Positions 40,125 to 49,746 of a stretch of DNA of 64,000 nt are shown piece after piece. The position numbers and the translations under genes were made by a program. Under the pieces are notes generated by a model. That model was not told the DNA's origin, did no database searches, and saw only the letters and a program-made list of their open reading frames with translations. Source of the stretch: Sphingomonas aquatilis (lineage in GTDB: Bacteria; Pseudomonadota; Alphaproteobacteria; Sphingomonadales; Sphingomonadaceae); the NCBI RefSeq assembly GCF_014196115.1, contig NZ_JACIDB010000010.1:1-64000 (forward strand), read 5' to 3'. How positions within the stretch are numbered: the stretch's first letter is position 1; every line of letters begins with the position of its first letter.

Positions 40125-41906
40125 TCAGTCGACCTTGAACAGCCGCAGCGGCGACCCCTTGGGGAGCGGCAGCGGCGTCAGCCACGTCGGCGTCTGGCCG
40201 TGGGCGAGCTGGTCGTAGAAACCGCCGGGATCGCGCGCGCGGTAATTAGTCGATTCCGAATGGTTGGGGCAGACGAGCAGCATCGTCGCGCCGTGGCGGC
40301 GGATGATGGCATGGGCCTGATCCGCAGTCCCGCCGAACGCGTGCTGCACGTCGAGGATCGCGTCGCCGTTGCGGTGATAGGGCCCGGCGATGGCATTGTG
40401 GTGCGTCACGGTGATGAGCCGCGGCCCCAGATCGACGAAGGTGAAGATCGTCTGCGCCGGATAGTGATCGAGCGCCTTCAGCACCGTGTAGCGGACGCAA
40501 TTGCCCGTCGCGCCGTTGACCCGCTTGGTATAGGCGTTCGGGCGCGCGACCGGCAAATATTTGATGATCAGCCCGGCGAACATCCCGCTGACCAGCAGGA
40601 ACGCCGCCACCGTGCCGCCGATGCGCACGGGCAGCGAGCGGTGGTTGAGCAGCCACGGCAGGATGATCCAGCCGAGCAAGGTGGCGCCCGGCACCGCGAG
40701 CATCTGCGCCGCCGGCCCGGCCCGCACCTGCCACAGCAGCATCAGCGTCGCGAAGACGACGAAGAGCGCGACCGCGGTCCAGCCTATCAGCGCCGGCGTC
40801 CGCCGCGCGCGCCACGTCCCCCACAGCACGCCGATCGTCCCCACGATCGGCAGCGCCGCGATCGGGAAGGCGAGGCGGAAGGGGTGTTTGTAGATCGGCT
40901 TGGCTTCGCGGACGTTGTTGAGCCAGTTCTTCTCCAGCTCCGGCGACACGCCTTCGGGCCGGCCGAGACATTGCGGGAAGAAATGGACGAAGCCCGCGAC
41001 GATCACGCCGCCCGCGACCACCGCCATCGCGATGCGCAGCCCGCGCGACGCGGGGTTCGCCCATGCCATCAACAGCAGCAGCGCACCCGCCGCGACGCAG
41101 ACGCTGAGCCACACCGGCGTCAGCGCGTCGCAGCGCATCGCGTAATTGGCGTTGGAGGCGAAGGCCGCAAAGCCCAGCGCCGCACCACCGCCCAGGCTGA
41201 CCGCATAGGCGGCGAGCCGCCGCGCCTCGGCACGGTCCCACACCCAGCGCAACGCCAGGATCGCGCCGGCCATCGCACAATAGGGCAGCATTTCCAGGCC
41301 GATCGACAGGCTGACCGCGCTGGCGAGGCCGACCATCAGGCCCCCGCGGCGGTCTTGCTGGTCGCACAGGCCGGCAACGGTCAGGCTGAGCATCGCGAGC
41401 TGCCAGCCATGATGGTCGATGCGTTCGGGCAGGAACATCAGCATCGTCGCGGCGGTGCCGAGCAGGAAGACGATCGCCAGCGGCCACGCCAAAGGATGGA
41501 TCAGCCGCCGCACGGTGGCGCCGACGCCCAGCATCGTGATCGACAGCGGGATCAGCGGCGCGATGCCGCAGGCCAGCCGCTCCGCCCAGTCATTGCTGGT
41601 GAACAGGCGGAAAAACAGGATCAGGCCGGCGATCGGCAGATCGACGATGCGGCTCCAGTGGATATTGAAGCCGACGGGCGGATTGAGGCGATAGTTGGTG
41701 AGGTCGTACCAGCCCTGCCCCGCCAGCCACGCGCGGACCTGCATCAGCCGCATATTGTCGTCGGTGTCGCCCAGCGACAGCCAGCGCACCATGTTCCAGT
41801 CGTTCCAGACGTACCAGGCCGCGACCGCAACCCAGGCGAGCAGCGTCAGCGCGATCCAGCGCCTGTCGAGCGTATCGGCCAGCCGACCGCGGGGGGGATT
41901 ATACAA
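40125..41906 (-). CDS. Polytopic GT-C-like membrane glycosyltransferase
   Basis: 593 residues with about 12 hydrophobic segments and a C-terminal periplasmic domain. After TM1 there is LSLGDTDDNMRLMQVRAWLA, an acidic DxD-like loop in the position of the catalytic loop of STT3/PMT-type GT-C enzymes, and ERIDHHGWQLAML further on. Homologues in sphingomonads are often mislabelled as AcrB-family proteins. It probably transfers a sugar from a lipid carrier on the periplasmic side. It is divergent from the GtrA gene and sits among envelope sugar genes. Confidence 0.6.
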   Translation of the reverse strand: MYNPPRGRLADTLDRRWIALTLLAWVAVAAWYVWNDWNMVRWLSLGDTDDNMRLMQVRAWLAGQGWYDLTNYRLNPPVGFNIHWSRIVDLPIAGLILFFRLFTSNDWAERLACGIAPLIPLSITMLGVGATVRRLIHPLAWPLAIVFLLGTAATMLMFLPERIDHHGWQLAMLSLTVAGLCDQQDRRGGLMVGLASAVSLSIGLEMLPYCAMAGAILALRWVWDRAEARRLAAYAVSLGGGAALGFAAFASNANYAMRCDALTPVWLSVCVAAGALLLLMAWANPASRGLRIAMAVVAGGVIVAGFVHFFPQCLGRPEGVSPELEKNWLNNVREAKPIYKHPFRLAFPIAALPIVGTIGVLWGTWRARRTPALIGWTAVALFVVFATLMLLWQVRAGPAAQMLAVPGATLLGWIILPWLLNHRSLPVRIGGTVAAFLLVSGMFAGLIIKYLPVARPNAYTKRVNGATGNCVRYTVLKALDHYPAQTIFTFVDLGPRLITVTHHNAIAGPYHRNGDAILDVQHAFGGTADQAHAIIRRHGATMLLVCPNHSESTNYRARDPGGFYDQLAHGQTPTWLTPLPLPKGSPLRLFKVD

Positions 41907-41965
41907 ACTGGCGACCCTCGAATTGACCGTTTCGTTCCCGGCGCATTGCCTTTAGGGGCTGGCCG

Positions 41966-42397
41966 ATGACGAGGGAAGCGCCTGCCCTGCTCCACATCCT
42001 GCAAGCCGACGACATGCGCGGCCAGATCCTGCGCTTCGGGATCACCGGCGGTCTGTCGACGCTGATCTATTCGGCGGTCTATCTGCCGCTGACCCTGTGG
42101 GTCTTCGCGCGCGAGCATGCCGTCTATGCCGTACCGCCCGCCTTTGCGGTGGCGGTGATATTCGGCTACGTCATGCACAGCCGCTGGAGCTTCAAGGGAC
42201 AGGGCGCCGAGCGGCGCGGCCCACGCCAGCAGCTGCAGTTCGTCGCGGTACAGGGCACCGGCATGGCCCTGAACGCGCTGGTGACGTGGATCGGCACGGC
42301 CGTGCTGGGGCTTCCCGGCTGGGCGCCGCTGCTGCCTGCGGTGGCATTGGCCACCATCGTCACCTTCATCCTCAATCGCTGGCTGGTGTTCGCTTAA
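41966..42397 (+). CDS. GtrA-family membrane protein
   Basis: 143 residues with four transmembrane segments: RFGITGGLSTLIYSAVYLPL, AVPPAFAVAVIFGYVMHSRW (ending in the conserved 'srWsF' motif as HSRWSFKG), AVQGTGMALNALVTWIG, and LATIVTFILNRWLVFA with the typical NRxWVF-like end. GtrA proteins flip or stabilise polyprenyl-linked sugars made by GtrB-like GT2 enzymes. Methyltransferase gene follows at 3 bp; the GT2 gene lies beyond. Confidence 0.9.
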   Translation: MTREAPALLHILQADDMRGQILRFGITGGLSTLIYSAVYLPLTLWVFAREHAVYAVPPAFAVAVIFGYVMHSRWSFKGQGAERRGPRQQLQFVAVQGTGMALNALVTWIGTAVLGLPGWAPLLPAVALATIVTFILNRWLVFA

Positions 42398-42400
42398 ATC

Positions 42401-43129
42401 ATGGACCGCATCGTCTACGACCGCATGGCGGCGCATGATTCCACCCATTGGTGGTATCGCGCGCGTCGCGACATCCTGAGCGATTATCTGGAGCGCTACG
42501 GCAACGTACCCAAGGGCGCGCGCATCCTGGAGATCGGCTGCGGCACCGGGCACAATCTGCCGATGCTCGGCCAGTTCGGCGACGTCGACGCGATCGAGAT
42601 CGATCCCGCCGCGCGATCGATCGCGAGCGAGCGACTCGGCAAGCCGGTGGGCGATGCCCCCCTGCCCAACCTGCCCGGCGTGGCGAAGGGATCGTACGAT
42701 CTGGTCGCGGTGCTCGACGTCCTCGAGCATATCGAGGACGATGTCGCCGCGCTGAAGGGCATGGCGAGCCTGTTGAAGCCGGGCGGCAAGATCCTGATCG
42801 CCGTGCCGGCGCACCAGTGGATGTGGAGCGCGCACGACGTGGTGAACCACCACCACCGCCGCTATTCCAAGGCCAGCCTGGTCAAGGCGATCGAGGCGGC
42901 GGGGCTGAAGAGCCGGAAGCTCACCTATTTCAATTCGCTGCTGTTCCCGCTGGCGGCTGCGGCGCGGATCGCAGGCCGTTTGACCGGCCGCGACGACAGC
43001 GACGATTCGCCGCCCGCCAAGCCGCTGAACGCGCTGTTCGAGGCGATCTTCCGGCTGGAGCGCCATGCGGTCGGCCGCGTGCCGCTGACGCCGGGCGTGT
43101 CGATCGTGACGCTGGCGGAGCCGCGGTAG
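42401..43129 (+). CDS. Class I SAM-dependent methyltransferase
   Basis: 242 residues. Motif I is ILEIGCGTGHNLPMLGQ (near residue 42), with acidic motif II DAIEIDPAARSIA and motif IV-like LVAVLDVLEHIEDD, typical of small-molecule methyltransferases. The start overlaps nothing but follows gtrA by 3 bp, so they are co-transcribed. With GtrA and GT2 neighbours it may methylate a glycan or lipid precursor. Substrate unknown. Confidence 0.85.
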   Translation: MDRIVYDRMAAHDSTHWWYRARRDILSDYLERYGNVPKGARILEIGCGTGHNLPMLGQFGDVDAIEIDPAARSIASERLGKPVGDAPLPNLPGVAKGSYDLVAVLDVLEHIEDDVAALKGMASLLKPGGKILIAVPAHQWMWSAHDVVNHHHRRYSKASLVKAIEAAGLKSRKLTYFNSLLFPLAAAARIAGRLTGRDDSDDSPPAKPLNALFEAIFRLERHAVGRVPLTPGVSIVTLAEPR

Positions 43130-43149
43130 GCCGGCGCCTCACGGTCTTC

Positions 43150-43255
43150 GTCACCCCGGACGTGTTCCGGGGTCCACCGGGCCGCAGGGGCAAGGCAAGA
43201 GGCTCAAGCGCTTCCCCTCACCGCAGAGTGGACCCCGGAACCAGTCCGGGGTGAC
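43150..43255. repeat. Long inverted repeat between convergent genes (REP-like terminator)
   Basis: Arms 43,150-43,176 and 43,229-43,255 are complementary at 25 of 27 positions, and each arm is itself nearly palindromic (ccccgga...ccgggg). It lies between the convergent methyltransferase and GT2 genes and probably stops transcription from both sides. A similar sequence ends pyk. Confidence 0.8.
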
Positions 43256-43301
43256 GGACGTGGTTGGGCGAGCGTCGCGCACAGGCACGATGCTCCAGTC
43301 C

Positions 43302-44321
43302 TCACTCCGCCGCCTTGCGCTCCTCGGCGACTTCAAACTCCGGCGAGGGCTCGGCGGCGTTGAAGCCGAGCGTCGAATGGCCTTTCACCGGGCCGGCGAT
43401 GTCGGCGACGAGGTACAGCGGCCGCCGCTTCGATTCGATGTAGAGCCGGCCGAGATATTCGCCGATCATCCCCAGCACGAACATCTGCACCGCGCTCAGG
43501 ACGGTGACGACGAGCATCGTCGACGTCCAGCCCTGCACCGGCGAGCCTTCAAAGAAGCCCCACAGGATGTAGACGAGCAACAGCAGCGACGCCGCCGCCA
43601 GGATCACCGAGGCGTGACTGGCGAAGCGCAGGGGCGCGGTGGAGAAGCCGGTCACCGCGTCGAAGGCAAGGCGCACCATCTTGCCGAGCGGATAGTTGGT
43701 CTCGCCCGCGTGGCGCTCGGCGCGATCATAGGGGAACGGCACCTGGCGGAAGCCGACCCAGGCGACCATGCCGCGGATGAAGCGCGCCTGTTCGGGCAGC
43801 GACAGCAGCGCGTCGAGCGCGCGGCGGCTCATCAGGCGGAAGTCGCCGGTGTCCAAGGGGATCGGCGTGTCGGTGACGCGGTCGAGCACGCGGTAGAAGG
43901 CGGCGGCGGTCGCTTTCTTGAAGATCGTCTCGCCATCGCGCTTGCGGCGCACCGCATAGACGACGTCCGCCTTCTGCGCCGCCATCGTCGCGCGCATCTC
44001 GGCGAGCAATTCGGGCGGATCCTGCAGGTCGGCGTCGATGATGAGGATCTGCTCGCCCGAACACAGATCCAGCCCCGCGGTCAGCGCGAGCTGATGGCCG
44101 TGGTTGCGCGACAGGTTGATCGCGACGACGCGCGGGTCGGCGGCGGACAGGCGTTGCATCACCGGCCAGCTGTCATCGCGGCTGCCATCGTTGATCAGGA
44201 CGATCTCATGATCGTCGCCCACCGCCGCCCGTGCCGCGGCGGAGACACGCGCGTGCAGCAGCTCGAGGCACGCGGCCTCATTGTAGCAGGGAATGACGAC
44301 GGACAGCGCGGGACGGTACAT
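43302..44321 (-). CDS. GT2 glycosyltransferase with two C-terminal TMs (GtrB/DPM1-like)
   Basis: 339 residues from the ATG at 44,321 with GGAG just upstream. The catalytic domain begins LSVVIPCYNEAACLELLHAR, with LINDGSRDDSW and IIDADLQDPPELL (the DxD) and, later, RFIRGMVAWVGFRQ. Two TMs follow (SVILAAASLLLLVYILWGF and MLVVTVLSAVQMFVLGMIGE) as in polyprenyl-phosphate glucosyl/mannosyltransferases. It makes lipid-linked sugars used by GtrA/GT-C partners nearby. Confidence 0.9.
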   Translation of the reverse strand: MYRPALSVVIPCYNEAACLELLHARVSAAARAAVGDDHEIVLINDGSRDDSWPVMQRLSAADPRVVAINLSRNHGHQLALTAGLDLCSGEQILIIDADLQDPPELLAEMRATMAAQKADVVYAVRRKRDGETIFKKATAAAFYRVLDRVTDTPIPLDTGDFRLMSRRALDALLSLPEQARFIRGMVAWVGFRQVPFPYDRAERHAGETNYPLGKMVRLAFDAVTGFSTAPLRFASHASVILAAASLLLLVYILWGFFEGSPVQGWTSTMLVVTVLSAVQMFVLGMIGEYLGRLYIESKRRPLYLVADIAGPVKGHSTLGFNAAEPSPEFEVAEERKAAE

Positions 44322-44393
44322 AACGCTCCGTCTGTAACGGGTCCGGCCCCCGTCATCCATACGTATCGTATGGGGGAAACCAGCCCACCTACC

Positions 44394-44420
44394 GTCACCC
44401 CGGGCTAGACCCGGGGTGAC
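44394..44420 (-). terminator. Terminator hairpin of pyk
   Basis: Perfect 11-bp arms gtcaccccggg / cccggggtgac with a 5-nt loop, 15 bp after the pyk stop on the minus strand. Same family of palindrome as at 43,150-43,255. Confidence 0.7.
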
Positions 44421-44434
44421 GGGGGGAGGTCAGT

Positions 44435-45889
44435 TCAGGCGTAGTCGCGCAGTTCGTCGCCGGTGATGTGGACGACGTGGAGCACGTTGGTCGAGCCGGG
44501 CGTGCGGAAGGGCACGCCGGCCATCACGATCACGCGATCGCCCGCATGCGCGATGCCGGTGCGCAGCGCCATACGCTTCGCCTTGCCGACCATGTCCTCG
44601 AACGATTCGACGTCGCGGGTGTGGACGGCATGCGTACCCCACAGCAGGCCGAGCCGGCGCGCGGTGTCGCGGTTGGGGGTCAGCACCAGCAACGGCACCG
44701 ACGGCCGCTCACGCGCGATGCGGCGCGCGGTCGAACCCGAGGTGGTGAAGCAGATGATCGCGGTCGCCGACACGGTCTTGGCGATCTGCTTGGCCGCTTC
44801 CGCCAGCGCGTCGGCGGTCGTCGGATCGGGACGCATCACGGTGAAGTGGACGCGGTCGCCGTGCATCGGATCGCTTTCGACCGAGACGCCGATCGAGTTC
44901 ATCATCGCGACCGATTCGACCGGCCACTGGCCCGCAGCGCTTTCCGCCGACAGCATGATCGCGTCGGCGCCGTCGTAGATCGCGGTGGCGACGTCGGACA
45001 CTTCGGCGCGGGTCGGCGACGGGCTCTGGATCATCGATTCGAGCATCTGCGTCGCGACGACGACCGGACGGCCGAGGCGGCGCGCGGTTTCGACGATACG
45101 CTTCTGCAACGGCGGCACCGACTGCGGCGGCAGTTCGACGCCCAGGTCGCCGCGCGCGACCATCACACCGTCGCACGCCTCGACGATCTCTTCCAAGCGA
45201 TCGATCGCCTGCGGCTTTTCGATCTTGGCGAGCAGCGCGGCCTTGCCGCCGATCAGCTTGCGCGCCTCCCACAGATCCTCGGGCCGCTGCACGAAGCTCA
45301 GGGCGATCCAGTCGACGCCCTGGTCGACCGCGAAGGCGAGGTCGCTGCGATCCTTTTCGGTCAGCGCCGCCATCGGCAGCACGACGTCGGGAACGTTCAG
45401 CCCCTTGTTGTTCGACAGCGGGCCGCCGACCTCGACGACCGTCGTGATCCGGTCGGAATCATGGTCGGTGACGCGCAGCACCAGCTTGCCGTCGTCGAGC
45501 AGCAGGCGCGCGCCCGGCTCGATCGCTTCGAAGATTTCCTTGTGCGGCAGCTCGACGCGGGTCGCATCGCCCGGCGTGGGATCGCGATCGAGCACGAAAG
45601 TGTTGTTATGCTCCAGCACGGTCCGGCCGCCGTCGAACTTGCCGACGCGCAGCTTGGGACCCTGCAGATCGGCGAGGATCGTCGTCGGACGGCCGAACTC
45701 TTTTTCGAGCGCGCGGATCGCTTCGATCACCGCGACCTTAGACTGTTGGTCGCCGTGGCTCATATTGACGCGGAAAGCGTCGGCGCCCGCCTGGAACAGC
45801 GTGGCGATCATCTCGGGGGAATTGCTCGCCGGACCGAGAGTCGCGAGGACGCGGACCTTCCTCGATCGGGGCGCGATGGCAGTGGTCAT
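44435..45889 (-). CDS. pyk: Pyruvate kinase
   Basis: 484 residues. Conserved features: KVRVLATLGPASNSPEMI at the N-terminus, FRVNMSHGD, ILADLQGPKLRVGKF, the active-site LLAKIEKPQAIDRLEEI, MVARGDLGVELPPQ, and VVVATQMLESMIQSPSPTRA. Catalyses phosphoenolpyruvate + ADP to pyruvate + ATP, last step of glycolysis or Entner-Doudoroff, in the cytoplasm. Divergent from the DUF1244/GapR genes. Full length for bacterial type. Confidence 0.97.
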   Translation of the reverse strand: MTTAIAPRSRKVRVLATLGPASNSPEMIATLFQAGADAFRVNMSHGDQQSKVAVIEAIRALEKEFGRPTTILADLQGPKLRVGKFDGGRTVLEHNNTFVLDRDPTPGDATRVELPHKEIFEAIEPGARLLLDDGKLVLRVTDHDSDRITTVVEVGGPLSNNKGLNVPDVVLPMAALTEKDRSDLAFAVDQGVDWIALSFVQRPEDLWEARKLIGGKAALLAKIEKPQAIDRLEEIVEACDGVMVARGDLGVELPPQSVPPLQKRIVETARRLGRPVVVATQMLESMIQSPSPTRAEVSDVATAIYDGADAIMLSAESAAGQWPVESVAMMNSIGVSVESDPMHGDRVHFTVMRPDPTTADALAEAAKQIAKTVSATAIICFTTSGSTARRIARERPSVPLLVLTPNRDTARRLGLLWGTHAVHTRDVESFEDMVGKAKRMALRTGIAHAGDRVIVMAGVPFRTPGSTNVLHVVHITGDELRDYA

Positions 45890-45964
45890 GAAACAGGCTC
45901 CTGGGGAATGGCCGCGCTTCCCTCTAATCCCTATCTACCCGCGATCAACCTATCGGAGACGCCC

Positions 45965-46354
45965 GTGACCGACAAACTCGATTCGCTGCCCGATGCGGTC
46001 GCCGCGCAGGCGTTCCGTCGCCTCGTCCGCCACCTGCGCCACCGTACCGACGCGCAGAACATCGACCTGATGGGGCTGGCCGGATTCTGCCGCAATTGCC
46101 TGTCGGACTGGATCGAGGAAGCCGGCGGGCTGGACAAGGCGACCGCGCGCGAGACGATCTACGGCATGCCGCAGGCCGAGTGGAAGGCGCGCTACCAGAC
46201 CGAGGCGACGCCGGAACAGCTCGCGCGGATGGACGAGAGCATGACGCGCAATCCCCCCGCCGACGCCACCAAGGATGCGGCTCTGGACGAAGCGCTGGAC
46301 GAGAGCTTTCCCGCATCCGATCCGCCCGCGATGACCGAGCCCGGCCGGGGTTGA
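45965..46354 (+). CDS. DUF1244-family protein
   Basis: 129 residues from a GTG at 45,965, chosen because GGAG lies 6 nt upstream; an ATG at 45,908 would add 19 residues and has no usable ribosome-binding site. Core: AFRRLVRHLRHRTDAQNIDL, MGLAGFCRNCLSDWIEEAG, with the conserved FCRNCL, then KATARETIYGMPQAEWKARY. DUF1244 proteins are small, widespread in Proteobacteria and of unknown function, with two cysteines that may bind metal. Commonly near pyk in Sphingomonads. Confidence 0.85.
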   Translation: MTDKLDSLPDAVAAQAFRRLVRHLRHRTDAQNIDLMGLAGFCRNCLSDWIEEAGGLDKATARETIYGMPQAEWKARYQTEATPEQLARMDESMTRNPPADATKDAALDEALDESFPASDPPAMTEPGRG

Positions 46355-46472
46355 GGGCTGGGGTTGAGCGCAAACCGGTTAACGCCTAGACGCACCCCCC
46401 TGCCGGCCCGGCGCCGGCATCCTTTTCACGCGAATCAGAAGGGCCACGGGCGACCCGTGGCGGGTGGGACAT

Positions 46473-46736
46473 ATGGAAGACCGGCAAGAAGGCATGGGCG
46501 GCGGCCAGGTCGCGGCGGATGAACTGCGCCTGCTGATCGAACGCGCCGAGCGACTCGAGGAAGAGAAGAAGGGCATCGCCGACGACATCAAGGACGTGAT
46601 GGCCGAAGCCAAGGGCCGCGGCTACGACCCCAAGGCGATCCGCAAGATCCTCTCCATCCGCAAGAAGAAGAAGGAAGAGTATCAGGAAGAGGAAGCGATC
46701 CTCGAGGTCTATATGCAGGCGCTGGGCATGATCTGA
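46473..46736 (+). CDS. gapR: GapR-family (DUF2312) nucleoid-associated protein
   Basis: 87 residues. The DUF2312 pattern is clear: [71 protein letters not shown]. GapR binds overtwisted DNA ahead of forks and RNA polymerase as a clamp-like dimer of dimers in Caulobacter; the length and lysine cluster match. The ATG at 46,473 is used; an in-frame GTG at 46,464 is possible. Confidence 0.85.
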   Translation: MEDRQEGMGGGQVAADELRLLIERAERLEEEKKGIADDIKDVMAEAKGRGYDPKAIRKILSIRKKKKEEYQEEEAILEVYMQALGMI

Positions 46737-46788
46737 TCTGCGAATTGCAGGTCGCGATTTTCTAAGACGTCGATACGAATCGTGAGGG

Positions 46789-47079
46789 ATGCCGAATCTG
46801 TCCGTATTCCTCGTCCCCGCCGCGCTAGCGCTGGCGGCGATCAACCTGATGACGGTGCTCGCCTTCGCCCATGACAAGGCGCGCGCCGCATCGGGCGGCT
46901 GGCGGGTACGCGAATCGACCCTGCTCGTCTTGGCGCTGTTCGGCGGATCGCCAGGCGCGCTCTGGGCACGACGGCGGTTTCGCCACAAGACGCGCAAGCA
47001 GCCGTTCGCAACGCAGCTCGACCTGATCGCAATGGTCCATGCGGGCCTTGCCATCGGTCTGGCGACGCTGCTGGTCTGA
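46789..47079 (+). CDS. DUF1294-family small membrane protein
   Basis: 96 residues with three hydrophobic segments (VFLVPAALALAAINLMTVLA, TLLVLALFGGSPGALWA, LDLIAMVHAGLAIGLATLLV) and the conserved AFAHDKARA, WRVRESTLL and RRRFRHKTRKQPF of the family. Membrane protein of unknown function, common in Proteobacteria. Confidence 0.85.
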   Translation: MPNLSVFLVPAALALAAINLMTVLAFAHDKARAASGGWRVRESTLLVLALFGGSPGALWARRRFRHKTRKQPFATQLDLIAMVHAGLAIGLATLLV

Positions 47080-47120
47080 CGCCCGGCTTGACCCACGCCG
47101 CCCCACCGTATTAGCCATAT

Positions 47121-47585
47121 ATGTCACTTGGGCGAAGGGCGGGGTATATGGCGATCGGATGGGCAATGGCGATGCTGGCAGCGGCGACGCCCGCAACCTC
47201 TTCCCCCGATGCGGCAGCGATCGATCGGCTGGTGGAGCGCTTCAACACCGCCCGCACGGACTTCGACGCAGCGGCGCTCGCCGATACGCTCGCCCCCGAG
47301 TATCAGGAGATCTCTCCGGTCGGCGACGTCGACGATCGGGCGAAGGTGCTCGGCTTTTACCAGCCCGAGGATCGCCGGCCGGCGCCGCCGATGCAGGGCA
47401 GCGAACGGGAGATCGTCGTACGCGGCGCGATGGGCATCGAGACGGAGCGGCGGACGATCACCATGACGCGTCCCGACGGCACGACGGTCACCCGTTCGAT
47501 CCGCGTCCGCTATGTCGCGATGCGCGCGCCGAACGGATGGAAGCTCGTATCGGCGCAATACACGCCGATTCCTCCGGCGAAATAG
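47121..47585 (+). CDS. Secreted NTF2-like (DUF4440-type) protein
   Basis: 154 residues from 47,121, or 145 from the ATG at 47,148, which starts directly at a signal peptide (MAIGWAMAMLAAATPATSS). The mature part (AIDRLVERFNTARTDFDAAA, LADTLAPEYQEISPVGDVDD, GWKLVSAQYTPI) follows the SnoaL/DUF4440 alpha-beta barrel plan. Probably periplasmic. No catalytic assignment. It converges with the HerA-like gene 6 bp away. Confidence 0.65.
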   Translation: MSLGRRAGYMAIGWAMAMLAAATPATSSPDAAAIDRLVERFNTARTDFDAAALADTLAPEYQEISPVGDVDDRAKVLGFYQPEDRRPAPPMQGSEREIVVRGAMGIETERRTITMTRPDGTTVTRSIRVRYVAMRAPNGWKLVSAQYTPIPPAK

Positions 47586-47591
47586 CGGCGC

Positions 47592-49055
47592 CTAGGCCGC
47601 CTCGCTCGCCGCGGTCGTCCAACCCAGCCGCGGAATCGTGATCGAGCGCTTGCCGGACAGGTCGACGCGCGCGACGATCAGCTCGCGGCTCTCGATATAG
47701 CCGATCAGGCGGCGCACCCGGCCGAGCGAGCTGGTGCCGTAGGTTTCCGCCAATGCCACGTCCGACGGACATGGCTCGCCGGCCCGCGCCGCGCGCGCGA
47801 TCAGCAGGAAGGCGCCGATCATGTCGTCGGGCAGCGTGTTGGCGAGCTCCATCGCCTCGGCCCAGTCGGGGTCGGTGACGTCGAAGATGCCGGCGCGCGC
47901 TGCGGACAGTCGCCGGGTGAAGCCGGGCAGGTCGAGCGGCGGCTTGGCGAGGCCGGCCATGCGGCAGCGGACCTGGAAATCCTGGAACAGCACCGACGGC
48001 GGGCGCAGCGCGGAATCGCGATCGGCGACGATTGCCTCCAGCACGCTGGCATAGATGCCCTCCACCTCTGCGTCCGATTTGTCCGGAAGCGGCGCGAGCG
48101 TCGCGGGGGCGGCGGGGCGTTCGATCGTGTCGAGCAGTTCGTCGGTCGGCACGCGACGCGGGCGCGGATCGAAGCTCATCGGCAGCTGCGGCGCCTCTTC
48201 AGGCGGCGGCGCGAAGATGAGTTCCTGCAAATTCTCGACCGGCGCGCTGGGCAGCGGCGTGAGCTTGGGGCTGCCCGAGCGCGCAGAGGTGGCGACCGCG
48301 CCGATCTTCACCGTGATCGGCCGGCGCGACACCGCGGGGCCGAGCGCCAGGAAGGTGCCGCGCGCCAGATCGCGGATGCCGTCCGCCTGCCGTCTCTCCA
48401 TGCCGAGCAGATCGGCGGCGCGCGCCATGTCGATGTCGAGGAAGGTGCGGCCCATCAGGAAGTTGGACGCTTCCGCCGCGACGTTCTTGGCAAGCTTGGC
48501 GAGGCGCTGCGTTGCGATCACGCCGGCGAGGCCGCGTTTGCGGCCGCGACACATCAGGTTGGTCATCGCGCTGAGCGACGCACGCCGCACCTCTTCGGCC
48601 ACCTCGCCGCCCGTCGTCGGCGCGAACAATTGCGCCTCATCGACGACGACCAGCGCCGGATACCAATGTTCGCGCGGCGCATCGAACAGCGCCGACAGGA
48701 AGGCGGCGGCGCAGCGCATCTGGCCTTCCGCTTCGAGCCCTTCGAGACTCAGCACGACGCTGGCGCGATGTTCGCGCAGGCGGGTGGCGATGCGCGCGAT
48801 CTCGGGCACCGAATAATCCGCTGCCTCGATCACGACATGGCCATAGGGGCCGGCGAGCGTGACGAAATCGCCCTCGGGATCGATCACCACCTGCTGCACC
48901 TGCCCCGCCGATCCTTCGAGCAGGCGACGCAGCAGATGCGACTTGCCCGACCCGGAATTGCCCTGAACGAGCAATCGGGTGGCAAGGAGTTCTTCGAGGT
49001 CCATGGTCACGGGCGCGCCGCGCTCGTCGGCTCCCATGTCTACGCTGACGGTCAT
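47592..49055 (-). CDS. HerA/FtsK-type ATP-binding protein (DUF87)
   Basis: 487 residues from the ATG at 49,055. Walker A LLVQGNSGSGKSHLLRRL (near residue 30), Walker B YPALVVVDEAQLFAPT, and sensor region LAGVIATQRLAKLAKN fit the HerA-like pumping ATPases. A C-terminal region (residues about 330-487) ends in a winged-helix-like segment. HerA proteins translocate DNA, often with a nuclease partner; no NurA-like gene is adjacent, so here it is a stand-alone core gene of unknown role. Confidence 0.8.
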   Translation of the reverse strand: MTVSVDMGADERGAPVTMDLEELLATRLLVQGNSGSGKSHLLRRLLEGSAGQVQQVVIDPEGDFVTLAGPYGHVVIEAADYSVPEIARIATRLREHRASVVLSLEGLEAEGQMRCAAAFLSALFDAPREHWYPALVVVDEAQLFAPTTGGEVAEEVRRASLSAMTNLMCRGRKRGLAGVIATQRLAKLAKNVAAEASNFLMGRTFLDIDMARAADLLGMERRQADGIRDLARGTFLALGPAVSRRPITVKIGAVATSARSGSPKLTPLPSAPVENLQELIFAPPPEEAPQLPMSFDPRPRRVPTDELLDTIERPAAPATLAPLPDKSDAEVEGIYASVLEAIVADRDSALRPPSVLFQDFQVRCRMAGLAKPPLDLPGFTRRLSAARAGIFDVTDPDWAEAMELANTLPDDMIGAFLLIARAARAGEPCPSDVALAETYGTSSLGRVRRLIGYIESRELIVARVDLSGKRSITIPRLGWTTAASEAA

Positions 49056-49177
49056 TGTGGCTGCCGTTTGGCCGATCCGGGGGGCATCGGGCAAGCGGTT
49101 TGCGCCCGGTTGCCCCGTGGCGATCGGGCCAGTACGGGCCGGTTCCGTTCCGCTATCCCTGCGCGAGGATGCCCCGC

Positions 49178-49717
49178 ATGGCCCAGATCCCGTTCGCCGA
49201 CCTCGCCCTGCGGCTGCTACGCAAGCCCGCGCATGCGCTCGATGCCGAGGAACGCCGCGTTCTCGACAGTATCGAAAGCGGTACATTGGTCAGCCGCGAC
49301 GCCGCCGACGAGGCCGACGCGCGCGCCAGTTTCGGCGACCGGCTGGCCGACAAGGTCGCGGCGATCGGCGGGTCGTGGGGCTTCATCATCAGCTTCACCG
49401 TGGTGCTACTCGGCTGGATGCTGCTCAATTCGGACGTGCTCGCGCATTTCGGCGCGGCGTTCGATCCCTACCCCTATATCTTCCTCAACCTGATGCTCTC
49501 GACGCTCGCCGCGATCCAGGCGCCGGTCATCATGATGAGCCAGAACCGCCAGGCGGCGAAGGACCGGCTGGCGGCCAGCCTGGACTATGAGACCAATTTG
49601 CGTGCCGAGCTGGACATCCTGCGCCTGCACGAAAAGCTGGACGGCGTGATCCTCGATCGCCTGACGGCGTTGGAGGAAAAGATCGACAGGCTGGCGAATG
49701 CGGCGTCCGCGGCGTAA
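49178..49717 (+). CDS. DUF1003-family membrane protein
   Basis: 179 residues from the ATG at 49,178; the ATG at 49,169 is 0 nt from AGG and so less likely. Two TMs: [20 protein letters not shown] and [20 protein letters not shown], then [17 protein letters not shown], the DUF1003 hallmark '[11 protein letters not shown]..kDr'. A C-terminal coiled coil follows. Inner-membrane protein of unknown function. Confidence 0.88.
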   Translation: MAQIPFADLALRLLRKPAHALDAEERRVLDSIESGTLVSRDAADEADARASFGDRLADKVAAIGGSWGFIISFTVVLLGWMLLNSDVLAHFGAAFDPYPYIFLNLMLSTLAAIQAPVIMMSQNRQAAKDRLAASLDYETNLRAELDILRLHEKLDGVILDRLTALEEKIDRLANAASAA

Positions 49718-49746
49718 GGGCACGGGATTATCCGCTAGAGGCATCC

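Noticed and set aside
39177..41969. 930-codon frame across the symporter and GT-C genes
   Set aside because: Overlaps two genes with strong family patterns; low-complexity Arg/Gly composition.
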